Positions 1 to 5,459 are shown, numbered from the stretch's first letter. The stretch is 6,875 bases of DNA from CAZEQD01 sp964514305 (GCA_964514305.1 CAZEQD010000082.1:1-6875), one strand, 5' to 3'. Program-made: numbers and translations. The notes: a model not told the origin generated them from the letters alone.

Positions 1-65
1 AACAAAAATTAAAAAAACCAAAAATTATTACTGTAGGTAAAGTCGGGCAAAAAGCGAAGTGTCTT

Positions 66-152
66 TTATTTTTTTCTATAATTTTTTTCGGGCTCAATAT
101 GAATCAAAACATTAACGGGCTTAGACAGTTCTTTTCTACTTTTAACAGCCAT
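66..152 (-). pseudogene. Possible C-terminal remnant of a CDF cation efflux transporter
   Basis: A 28-codon reading frame from ATG (150-152) to TAA (66-68) contains NVLIHIEPE near its end. This resembles the last beta strand of the cytoplasmic domain of cation diffusion facilitator proteins, which commonly finish with a V-x-(I/V)-H-(I/V)-E-P pattern. No Shine-Dalgarno sequence precedes the ATG. The frame stays open only about ten codons further upstream before a TAA, and nothing there resembles the rest of the transporter, so a free-standing gene is unlikely. It may belong with the N-terminal CDF remnant at 1564-1864, which lies on the other strand beyond guaA. The match is short and the call is tentative; an unrelated small ORF is the alternative. 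Confidence 0.38.
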
Positions 153-206
153 TTTTATATTATAATATTCAATAAATATTTAATCGATTAATGCCTCTTT
201 TTAAGC

Positions 207-1139
207 TTAAATATACTCAATGGTGGCTGGCGGCTTAGGAGTGATTTCATAGGCGACACGGACTACTTCAGGAATCTCAGCCGTAATTCTTTTAGAAAGT
301 CGCCTTAAGACTGGCCAAGGGATCTCAGTCGGTTCGGCTGTCATGGCATCTTTGCTTTCAACTGAGCGGATTATTATGATCTGACCAAATTTCCTTCGGC
401 CTTCATCGAGGCCAGTTCCTTTATCATTGAGCAAGACGGCAAAGGCCTGAAAAGGATTTAGAGATGATAGCTCTTCTTCCACCATTTTGGTTGCTTTTCG
501 AACCATAGCCACCCTATCCGGTGTTACCTCTCCCACTACCCTAGTGGCTAAGCCTGGACCTGGAAATGGCATTCTCTGGCGAATTTTCTCAGAGAGTCCT
601 AGTTCTCTAGCTACTTCCCTTACCTCATGTTTAAAAAGCTCTTTAAGAGGTTCCTCAATTCTATACCCGTATCCTTTTTCGGGATCAATCCCAATTTGTT
701 CTAAAATATTATGCTGAGTTTTTATTCCTCCTTTGGTTTCAATTACATCGGCCGCGATTGTTCCTTGCACTAAAAATCTGGCCTTACTTTCTAAAACCTC
801 CCTCCCAAACACAGAATAAAACGTATGACGGAAAGCCTTTCTTTTTTCTTCAGGATCAATCTTTCCTTTAAGAGCCTCAAAAAATTCAGCCTGAGCTTCG
901 ATTATCTCTACCTTAATCCCCAGATCTTCAAAGGCAGTTTTTACTTCTTCTGGCTCATTTTCTCTCATCAAGCCATCATCGATAAAAATTACTTTTAAAT
1001 TATTCCCGATAGCTCTATGGGCAAGGACTGTACAGGTAGCACTGTCAACTCCCCCCGATAGAGCAGAAATTGCTTTGGCACCGCCTATTGTTGTTTTTAT
1101 CTCTTTAATTTTGGTCTTTATAAATTCTTTGGTATCCAT
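207..1139 (-). CDS. guaA: GMP synthase ATP-pyrophosphatase subunit (subunit B, archaeal-type split enzyme)
   Basis: This 310-aa protein converts XMP to GMP with ATP and ammonia in cytoplasmic de novo guanine nucleotide synthesis. The PP-loop SGGVDS is at residues 28-33. Family blocks follow in order: FIDDGLMRENE (52-62), LVQGTIAADVIE (123-134), RMPFPGPGLATRV (189-201) in the hinge to the dimerisation domain, and GQIIIIRSVESKDAMTA (252-268). The C-terminus KPPATIEYI corresponds to the usual KPPATIEWE. The protein begins directly with the ATP-pyrophosphatase domain, so the class I glutaminase domain of the fused bacterial enzyme (about 500 aa) is absent. The length matches archaeal GuaAb, which works with a separate glutaminase, GuaAa. 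No such partner lies in this window. The ATG at 1139 is supported by AAGGAGGT seven bases upstream. A promoter and a structured element lie further upstream. Identification is firm; the split state could also mean it uses free ammonia. Confidence 0.96.
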   Translation of the reverse strand: MDTKEFIKTKIKEIKTTIGGAKAISALSGGVDSATCTVLAHRAIGNNLKVIFIDDGLMRENEPEEVKTAFEDLGIKVEIIEAQAEFFEALKGKIDPEEKRKAFRHTFYSVFGREVLESKARFLVQGTIAADVIETKGGIKTQHNILEQIGIDPEKGYGYRIEEPLKELFKHEVREVARELGLSEKIRQRMPFPGPGLATRVVGEVTPDRVAMVRKATKMVEEELSSLNPFQAFAVLLNDKGTGLDEGRRKFGQIIIIRSVESKDAMTAEPTEIPWPVLRRLSKRITAEIPEVVRVAYEITPKPPATIEYI

Positions 1140-1146
1140 CTATAAG

Positions 1147-1154
1147 ACCTCCTT
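1147..1154 (-). promoter_or_regulatory. Ribosome binding site of guaA
   Basis: AAGGAGGT on the minus strand, seven bases before the ATG at 1137-1139. It is a near-perfect anti-16S match and fixes the start. Confidence 0.85.
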
Positions 1155-1197
1155 TTCTATGATTTATCTTATAAAAAAACAAAAATCTTTTCTTCCC

Positions 1198-1213
1198 TCA
1201 CCTTTTGAGGTGA
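1198..1213. repeat. Small inverted repeat in the guaA leader
   Basis: TCACCT, a four-base loop and AGGTGA form a 6-bp hairpin about 45 bases upstream of the guaA ribosome binding site. On the minus strand it is followed by a purine run and only later by T-rich sequence, so it is a poor terminator. It could be an operator or a leader hairpin. No function can be assigned. Confidence 0.35.
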
Positions 1214-1312
1214 AGCCAAGAGTTACAAAATCATCACTCAATCCACCTTTAAAGGCGATTGACCGCTTTCAGGTTCTATGCCAATATTGAGGCAGAAGTA
1301 GAATGAAAAAAG

Positions 1313-1387
1313 AGGAGGGCCCATCCAAGGTGTCGTAACATCCAGAATGGAAGCTGGGTGTTTAGGGATTCCTCTCCTGGCCCTCCT
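1313..1387. other. Structured element ahead of guaA (possible small RNA or leader/attenuator)
   Basis: A GC-rich 9-bp stem is formed by AGGAGGGCC (1313-1321) and GGCCCTCCT (1379-1387). Inside it, ACATCCAG (1338-1345) and CTGGGTGT (1354-1361) close a hairpin with an 8-base loop. GGTGT (1329-1333) can instead pair with ACATC (1338-1342), so two mutually exclusive hairpins are possible. The G-T wobbles in these pairings are allowed only in a plus-strand RNA and would be A-C mismatches in a minus-strand RNA, which favours the plus strand. Against that, the minus strand carries CTCTTTTTTC directly after the outer stem, which looks like an intrinsic terminator in the guaA leader, and a good minus-strand promoter lies upstream. 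It may therefore be an independent small RNA, a guaA attenuator or a two-way terminator. I recognise no known riboswitch or RNA family. Confidence 0.5.
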
Positions 1388-1406
1388 TAATTCCCTCCCT
1401 TAATTC
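1381..1406. repeat. 13-base tandem repeat, two copies
   Basis: CCCTCCTTAATTC (1381-1393) is followed directly by CCTCCCTTAATTC (1394-1406), differing at two positions. The first copy contains most of the right arm of the structured element, so the second copy offers an alternative pairing partner for the left arm (CCCTCC also occurs at 1393-1398). Confidence 0.5.
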
Positions 1407-1461
1407 TTCCTTAGTAAACTTGATTTTCATTTTATACTATATATTGAGCTCTTTTAAAGAA

Positions 1462-1490
1462 AGAATACGAGATGTTGATTGTTTTGTCAA
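1462..1490 (-). promoter_or_regulatory. Sigma70-type promoter reading toward guaA
   Basis: On the minus strand, a perfect -35 TTGACA (1485-1490), a 17-base spacer and a -10 TATTCT (1462-1467, four of six consensus bases) form a good housekeeping promoter. The AT-only stretch just upstream (1491-1526) resembles an UP element. The predicted start near 1455 would give guaA a leader of roughly 315 bases containing the structured element. Confidence 0.6.
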
Positions 1491-1517
1491 GTTTTTAATT
1501 ATAATTTTTTTTAAATT

Positions 1518-1541
1518 AAAAAAATTGCTTGATTTTCAAGC
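1518..1541 (-). terminator. Putative intrinsic terminator on the minus strand
   Basis: GCTTGA (1527-1532) and TCAAGC (1536-1541) form a 6-bp hairpin with a 3-base loop. On the minus strand it is followed by AA and seven T residues (1524-1518). It could end read-through from the asparagine synthetase unit just before the guaA promoter. The stem is short, so strength is uncertain. Confidence 0.45.
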
Positions 1542-1563
1542 TAATTAATAAAAATTAATATTA

Positions 1564-1864
1564 ATGGAAAAGACTGAAAAAGTTTCTTTACTCTCCAGCT
1601 TAATTCTTTTGGCTCTTCTCTGCTTTAAATTCGCAGTTGCCTTTATCTCTGGAAGTCTTGCTCTCAAAGCTGATGCTATTCACAGCCTGACAGATTTCAT
1701 TTCAACCGTGGCTGTTTTTTTTTGGACTGAAAATCTCTAAAAGAGAATCAAAAGCTTTTCCCTATGGACTTCATAAGGTATAAAACCTGATATCTGTTAT
1801 TATCTCTCTTTTTATATTCTGGGCCGGGTATGAAATTACCAAAAAGGACCTAGGGATAAACTGA
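1564..1864 (+). pseudogene. CDF-family cation efflux transporter, decayed N-terminal fragment
   Basis: The ATG at 1564 opens a 58-codon frame that reads as the start of a cation diffusion facilitator: a hydrophobic first helix, then SGSLALKADAIHSLTDF with the conserved H and D residues of the transmembrane metal site. In a run of nine T (1715-1723) the frame is lost and ends at TAA 1738-1740. Removing one T restores the family sequence GLKISKRE, then FPYGLHKV. At 1781-1783 a TAA stands where the family has Glu in the HKVEN motif, consistent with GAA mutated to TAA. The next frame segment NLISVIISLFIFWAGYEI still looks like CDF helix 3, and similarity fades by 1864. About 100 of roughly 300 residues remain. 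Two independent lesions plus truncation make this a true pseudogene rather than one sequencing error. No clear ribosome binding site is seen. Confidence 0.85.
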
Positions 1865-1932
1865 GCTACTCTATACATATGTCCAACTTATTTCTATTAC
1901 TTTAGTTCTTCAATATTGTTTAATATCCCTAA

Positions 1933-2859
1933 TCACAAACCCAAAATCCCTGGTAATTTGGCAAACAGCCTCGTCTCATCAATCCTGTCCAGTCCGCAGA
2001 TGAAGCGAGTCAGCCTTTCTATGCCTATGCCGAAGCCAGCTGAAGGAAAGAGGCCGCGGGCAGCAAACTTCAGGTATATTTCATAAACCTTTAGGTCAAT
2101 TCCCTTAAGCTCAATCCTTCTTTTTATTTTTTCCAACTCAAATTCCCTTTCGCCGCCTGATAGGGCTTCTCCGTATCCCTCTGGATAGATTAAATCCATA
2201 TCGACCAAAATCCCTGGTCTCTCCAGGTTTTCCCTATCATAAAACTCTCTATCTTTGATAGAAAAATCAATTATCCAGATTGGCTCTTGGTGATCAGAAG
2301 AAAGTTTATTCTCATAATCTGAGCCATAATTGGCCAGGGCCTCCTGGTAAGAAAACTTGGCAAAAGGGGCCGAAGGAATGTTCAACTCCCTCTGAAAAAA
2401 TTCGAGTTCTTGAGAAAATTTTGATTTAATTTCCTGAAAAAGATGGATTAGCATCTGCTCGCACAGACTCATCAGATCCTCTCTGGTGGCTTCCTTTACT
2501 TCTATATCAAGTTGAACAAATTCTATTAAGTGCTTGCCGCTATGCTGGCAGGAGGAAGACTCAATCCGAACATTTGGTGAAAAAGAGAAAATGCACGGCA
2601 GAGTAAGAAGCGAGATTTGCTTATGAAAAATCATGCTTTTGGTTATTTGATATTTAAAACCATAACATTCAATTTCTCCTCTAACCCTAAAATCAGTCAA
2701 AGGGTCTGTTATGGGCGAGATTATCACCGGCAGAATCTCAACAAATCCTTTTTTCTGGAGAAAATCGCGGCAGATTTGAATAATTCCGTTTTGAACCTTT
2801 AAGGCTCTTTTCATTTTTTCCGATTTTAGCAACTCTAAATACTTATCAATTTCAAACAT
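1933..2859 (-). CDS. Archaeal-type asparagine synthetase (AsnRS/AspRS paralogue, AS-AR)
   Basis: This 308-aa protein has the class II aminoacyl-tRNA synthetase catalytic fold without an N-terminal anticodon-binding OB domain. It probably makes asparagine from aspartate, ammonia and ATP in the cytoplasm, as described for the Pyrococcus abyssi enzyme of about 294 aa. Blocks I recognise from Pyrococcus homologues are LPVIISPITDPL (43-54), KSMIFHKQ (74-81), motif 2 FSPNVRIES with Arg98 followed by HLIEFVQLDIEV (110-121), EPIWIIDF and REFYDRE (192-210), DLIYPEGYGEALSGGERE (222-239), and motif 3 GFGIGIERLTRFICG (275-289) with Arg282. The ATG at 2859 is preceded by AAAGGA at seven bases. It stands alone between the symporter operon and the CDF remnant. 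A truncated AsnRS or a lysyl-adenylate-type paralogue is less likely given the full set of synthetase-specific blocks. The family is unrelated in sequence detail to E. coli AsnA, so no symbol is given. Confidence 0.87.
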   Translation of the reverse strand: MFEIDKYLELLKSEKMKRALKVQNGIIQICRDFLQKKGFVEILPVIISPITDPLTDFRVRGEIECYGFKYQITKSMIFHKQISLLTLPCIFSFSPNVRIESSSCQHSGKHLIEFVQLDIEVKEATREDLMSLCEQMLIHLFQEIKSKFSQELEFFQRELNIPSAPFAKFSYQEALANYGSDYENKLSSDHQEPIWIIDFSIKDREFYDRENLERPGILVDMDLIYPEGYGEALSGGEREFELEKIKRRIELKGIDLKVYEIYLKFAARGLFPSAGFGIGIERLTRFICGLDRIDETRLFAKLPGILGL

Positions 2860-2866
2860 TTTTAAT

Positions 2867-2872
2867 TCCTTT
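2867..2872 (-). promoter_or_regulatory. Ribosome binding site of the asparagine synthetase
   Basis: AAAGGA on the minus strand, seven bases before the ATG at 2857-2859; it supports that start. Confidence 0.65.
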
Positions 2873-2939
2873 CTTTGGATAGCTCTGAATATAGTCTGAT
2901 TCGAATGAAATATAGATGTGTTGGTAGTGTTTAGTGATC

Positions 2940-2960
2940 TCCCCTTCCTAAAGAAGGGGA
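2940..2960. repeat. Perfect 8-bp hairpin between the symporter operon and the asparagine synthetase
   Basis: TCCCCTTC (2940-2947) and GAAGGGGA (2953-2960) form a perfect stem with a 5-base loop. On the minus strand no T-run follows it, so as a terminator for the upstream operon it is imperfect; on the plus strand the following sequence is TTATTATTGTT. It may be an operator, an mRNA-stabilising hairpin in the asparagine synthetase leader, or a weak terminator. Confidence 0.5.
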
Positions 2961-3002
2961 TTATTATTGTTACTGTTTAAAAGGCGGAAAGGAAAATTAG
3001 AC

Positions 3003-3057
3003 AAAGAAGCAACGATTGAATTCCTATTTGAGTAATGACAGCTAACTTTGCTTCTTT
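3003..3057 (-). repeat. Long-looped 10-bp inverted repeat after the symporter operon
   Basis: AAAGAAGCAA (3003-3012) and TTGCTTCTTT (3048-3057) are exact reverse complements separated by 35 bases. On the minus strand the second arm is followed by GTCTAATTTTCC, a mildly T-rich tail. It lies about 65 bases after the last stop codon of the symporter operon. It may act as a 3' end or terminator structure; the long loop makes this uncertain. Confidence 0.4.
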
Positions 3058-3122
3058 TAGTCATTTTCATTAATTATATATAGCTAATCTGCCTAAAAAG
3101 TCAAGCAAATTATGGCTCCTCT

Positions 3123-3212
3123 TCACAGTCTGCGGGAGAAATGGCGGTAAAGAAAATAGGTCAAACCAAAGGAAACCAGCAAAATAATAAGAGGAATAAA
3201 GATACCCCACAT
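3123..3212 (-). CDS. 29-aa single-pass membrane micro-protein, possible symporter subunit
   Basis: ATG (3212-3210) to TGA (3125-3123) encodes a 29-residue peptide that is almost entirely one membrane helix: MWGIFIPLIILLVSFGL then TYFLYRHFSRRL. The Arg/His-rich tail predicts the C-terminus in the cytoplasm. AAGGA (3219-3223) lies six bases before the ATG. The gene starts two bases after the stop of the 38-aa gene, so it should be translated in the same operon as the sodium:solute symporter. Very small helical partners of sodium symporters are known (for example MetS of the MetPS system), and this is inferred to be a comparable subunit. I recognise no specific family. The frame is short enough that chance cannot be excluded from length alone; the ribosome binding site, packing and membrane-like content are the support. 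Confidence 0.66.
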   Translation of the reverse strand: MWGIFIPLIILLVSFGLTYFLYRHFSRRL

Positions 3213-3214
3213 GC

Positions 3215-3331
3215 TTAATCCTTTTTATCCTTGTGCTTCCTTCTGTAAGCAAAATAGGCAAGCAAAAGCCCCAAAAAGGAGAAAAAATAGGCAATTGACA
3301 TGCCGATGACAACCGCCAGACTTTGATTCAC
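3215..3331 (-). CDS. 38-aa single-pass membrane micro-protein, possible symporter subunit
   Basis: A GTG start (3331-3329) immediately follows the TAA of the 96-aa gene and runs to TAA at 3217-3215. The product has a short polar start (MNQS), one membrane helix at about residues 5-29 (LAVVIGMSIAYFFSFLGLLL and on), and a basic tail RRKHKDKK that predicts a cytoplasmic C-terminus. GGGAGG (3337-3342) sits five bases before the GTG inside the upstream gene, which decides this start; the only internal ATG would cut into the helix. Zero spacing to the preceding gene suggests translational coupling. It is the second of three small membrane proteins behind the symporter and is inferred to be an accessory or stabilising subunit. 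No family is recognised. Confidence 0.7.
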   Translation of the reverse strand: MNQSLAVVIGMSIAYFFSFLGLLLAYFAYRRKHKDKKD

Positions 3332-3622
3332 TTATTCCTCCCACCTGGCAATTTTTTCTAACTCCTCCAGGTACTTTTTCTGTTTTTTCTCATAATCCTC
3401 AGAGATAGCCTTTAGCTTGGGATCAATAACTTTAATCATAACCCATAATAAAACTAAACTCGCTCCTAATATAAGCCAGCCATACCAGATAAGAAGTAAG
3501 CTCAGGACAGTGCCTACGGCGAGCAGGAAATAAATGAGTGGAGAAATGATGAAAGTAAGATAATCTTCTTTGCTCCAGCTATCTGCTTCCCTGGGGCTCC
3601 ATTTGGTTTTTAACCAACCCAT
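3332..3622 (-). CDS. Small two-helix membrane protein accompanying the symporter
   Basis: This 96-aa protein has a polar N-terminus rich in Trp and Lys (1-21), two hydrophobic segments at about 22-46 and 48-65, and a charged C-terminal helix (68-96) with Lys/Glu repeats that may form a short coiled coil. The two-helix hairpin predicts both ends on the same, probably cytoplasmic, side. Its ATG (3622-3620) directly abuts the TAA of the symporter. GGAGGAGG (3630-3637) is seven bases upstream, inside the symporter's last codons, so the two genes are very likely translationally coupled. The layout resembles sodium/solute symporter small subunits of the DUF4212 kind, but I do not see that family's sequence pattern and do not assign it. 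Role inferred: partner subunit of the symporter. Confidence 0.85.
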   Translation of the reverse strand: MGWLKTKWSPREADSWSKEDYLTFIISPLIYFLLAVGTVLSLLLIWYGWLILGASLVLLWVMIKVIDPKLKAISEDYEKKQKKYLEELEKIARWEE

Positions 3623-5224
3623 TTAACAGCCTCCTCCTTCTCCGCCTTTCTCAATGACAGCCAATAATCCCCTTTTCTCAGCTTCTCGGCGGACTCGTCC
3701 CCACCAGCCCAAGGGACGGGACATGACATAATACTTGACTAGCTTCTCCATATTCTCGGCTGGAGTCAGAAAAGTTATGGGTATATAAATCATGGATCCT
3801 AAGACCATCATTATCCAAAACTGGAGGTAATCAGGCAGGACAGGAATTATCTTAAATTCAGGGAGAACCCAAACAACTAGCCAGCTCAGCCCCAGATTGG
3901 TCATCCATGAGGAAAGATATCCCCAGGCATTAAAGCGCCACCAAACCACTTGAAGGATGGATGGCAGCCAGATCCCGGCAGCCATTATCCACAGGGCAAA
4001 AATAAGCCATTGAGTTATCTCCTGCATCATCAAGCCATAAATAAATGATCCAATCAGCAAAATGAAAGTGGAAATCCTGCCCACCCAGACCAGCTCTTTC
4101 TGACTGGCCTGAGGTCGGAAATAATGGTGGTAAAGATCGCGGGTGGCATAGGAAGCTCCAAGGTTAAGATGGGTAGAGATGGTAGATAGATGAATAGCCA
4201 CTACAGCCGCAAAGAAAAATCCTACCAGACCTACTGGCATAAATTCAAAACCAAGACGATACCAGGCCATTTCATAATCAGCCGTAGCCTTGATATTGGG
4301 AAAGATAGTAAAAAAGGCCAGAACAGCTACTGCCCACAGCGAATTGCGGACAACGATCAAAGCTGAACCTGCCCAGATACTGTAACTGGCATCACGCACT
4401 GTTCGGGCTGACTGAATCCGCTGAGCTTCTGGATACCAGTCAATCGAAGTTCCCATTCCAAAGCCACCAATAACAGCAATGACCAGCATGGTTAAAAACC
4501 AAACCAGAGGAAAATCGCCCGAAGCAAAGCCAGTAAAAGCAAAAGGGTTAAGACGCCAGCTCTGGCCCAGGCTTTCCAGTTTAGTCATTATCACCTTAGG
4601 ACCACCAGCGCTTACAATTCCCCAGATAGAGACAATAACGATTACGGCCAAGGCAATTACACCCTGCTGAAAATCAGCCATAACTACTCCCCAGTAGCCA
4701 GCCGCCAGCACATAGAGAGCGCAGATAGAAGAAAAAAGAATTAAGCCTAACCACTGCGGCCAGCCGAAGAGATAATGGCAAATTTTCCCCATGGCCATGC
4801 CCACCCAGCCCAGAACAAACATATTCATAAAAACCTGCCAGCCGGCTATCCAGCCTCTCAGTAATTCTGCTCCAAGGCCAGAAAAGCGAAGGGTCTGCCA
4901 CTCGGCCTGAGTATAGGCCAGAGAGCGGCGGAAAATGCGGGTGGAAGCAAAAGCTGAAATGGCGCACCAGGCAGAAAAAAAAGTATACCAGATACCTCTC
5001 AGGCCATATTTATAAATCACTCCACTAACCCACATAGGAGTGTCAGTGGCCGAATGGGTGGCATAGACAGAAGCAGCCGGCAACCACCAGGGTAGACCGC
5101 GGCCAGCCAGGAAAAAATCTGACATAGATCTCTTCCCCAGCCGGTAAAAAAGGCCACCGCAAAAGACCATGAGAATGATGAAAGCTACCAGCCAGAACCA
5201 GTCTAAAAAGCTGAAATTGACCAT
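3623..5224 (-). CDS. Sodium:solute symporter family (SSF) transporter
   Basis: This 533-aa membrane protein of the PutP/SGLT superfamily probably imports a small organic solute with Na+. It has about 13 hydrophobic segments. Family marks are SDFFLAGRGLPWW (35-47) after helix 1, ADFQQGVI (183-190), and the helix-8 signature HLSTISTHLNLGASYATRDLY (345-365), whose Ser/Thr residues correspond to the Na2 sodium site. The substrate cannot be read from sequence. The ATG at 5224 has AGAGG six bases upstream. A possible extended -10 (TGATATATT, 5269-5277, minus strand) lies upstream, but no good -35 goes with it. The C-terminus is an odd Gly-rich KGGEGGGC because these codons also contain the ribosome binding site of the next gene. 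It heads a four-gene unit with three small membrane proteins and is divergent from the M24-like gene. Confidence 0.93.
   Translation of the reverse strand: MVNFSFLDWFWLVAFIILMVFCGGLFYRLGKRSMSDFFLAGRGLPWWLPAASVYATHSATDTPMWVSGVIYKYGLRGIWYTFFSAWCAISAFASTRIFRRSLAYTQAEWQTLRFSGLGAELLRGWIAGWQVFMNMFVLGWVGMAMGKICHYLFGWPQWLGLILFSSICALYVLAAGYWGVVMADFQQGVIALAVIVIVSIWGIVSAGGPKVIMTKLESLGQSWRLNPFAFTGFASGDFPLVWFLTMLVIAVIGGFGMGTSIDWYPEAQRIQSARTVRDASYSIWAGSALIVVRNSLWAVAVLAFFTIFPNIKATADYEMAWYRLGFEFMPVGLVGFFFAAVVAIHLSTISTHLNLGASYATRDLYHHYFRPQASQKELVWVGRISTFILLIGSFIYGLMMQEITQWLIFALWIMAAGIWLPSILQVVWWRFNAWGYLSSWMTNLGLSWLVVWVLPEFKIIPVLPDYLQFWIMMVLGSMIYIPITFLTPAENMEKLVKYYVMSRPLGWWGRVRREAEKRGLLAVIEKGGEGGGC
3630..3637 (-). 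promoter_or_regulatory. Ribosome binding site of the 96-aa gene, inside the symporter's 3' end
   Basis: GGAGGAGG on the minus strand, seven bases before the ATG at 3620-3622. It encodes part of the symporter's terminal Gly-rich tail, so coding and initiation signals overlap. Confidence 0.8.
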
Positions 5225-5346
5225 TATCAGCCTCTATCAGTAAAAACCACTTTTTCCCATTCTTTATGAATATATCACGTCCAAGGACACCCACGAGCAA
5301 TGATAATGTGTTACTTTTTTATAAAAAGGTGCCATTTTCTAGGTAA

Positions 5347-5377
5347 TTAAGATCGATTTCAAGGAGGCCTATCTTAA
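5347..5377. repeat. 7-bp inverted repeat in the divergent intergenic region
   Basis: TTAAGAT (5347-5353) and ATCTTAA (5371-5377) are exact reverse complements with a 17-base spacer, giving arm centres 24 bases apart, a little over two helical turns. This could be an operator for a dimeric regulator between the symporter operon and the M24-like gene. Chance is possible in AT-rich DNA. Confidence 0.3.
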
Positions 5378-5459
5378 CATATTTCACTCTTAGAATGAAC
5401 CAAAGATAAGACCAAGAACATTTTTAGAGAAAAAATATACTTTCAAAATAGCTGAAATT

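Noticed and set aside
487..1290. Plus-strand frames of 76 and 71 codons over and beside guaA
   Set aside because: These are antisense shadows of the conserved guaA sequence and its leader, with no Shine-Dalgarno signal.
1313..1387. Small SRP RNA (4.5S) as identity of the structured element
   Set aside because: A GGAAGC block at 1349-1354 loosely recalls helix 8, but the nearly universal AGCAG and CAGG loop bases are not present and the element is shorter than bacterial 4.5S RNA.
1313..1387. Purine (guanine) riboswitch in front of guaA
   Set aside because: The two conserved loop sequences and three-way junction of the purine aptamer are not seen.
1362..1430. 22-codon leader peptide frame on the minus strand before the structured element
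   Set aside because: No ribosome binding site precedes the ATG, and the composition simply reflects a purine-rich tract; no run of regulatory codons is present.
2617..2802. 61-codon plus-strand frame inside the asparagine synthetase
   Set aside because: Antisense shadow of a well-conserved gene.
3070..3312. 80-codon minus-strand frame in the symporter operon tail
   Set aside because: It overlaps both micro-genes in another frame, has no ribosome binding site, and its Cys/Pro-rich, Ser-rich content is not protein-like; the 38- and 29-aa frames explain the stretch better.
3332..3622. DUF4212-type symporter small subunit
   Set aside because: The size, two helices and neighbour fit, but the family's characteristic sequence pattern was not recognised, so only the general description is given.
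4479..5300. Frames of 63, 97 and 85 codons overlapping the symporter
   Set aside because: They lie within or across the well-supported symporter gene on other frames and have no family features or ribosome binding sites.
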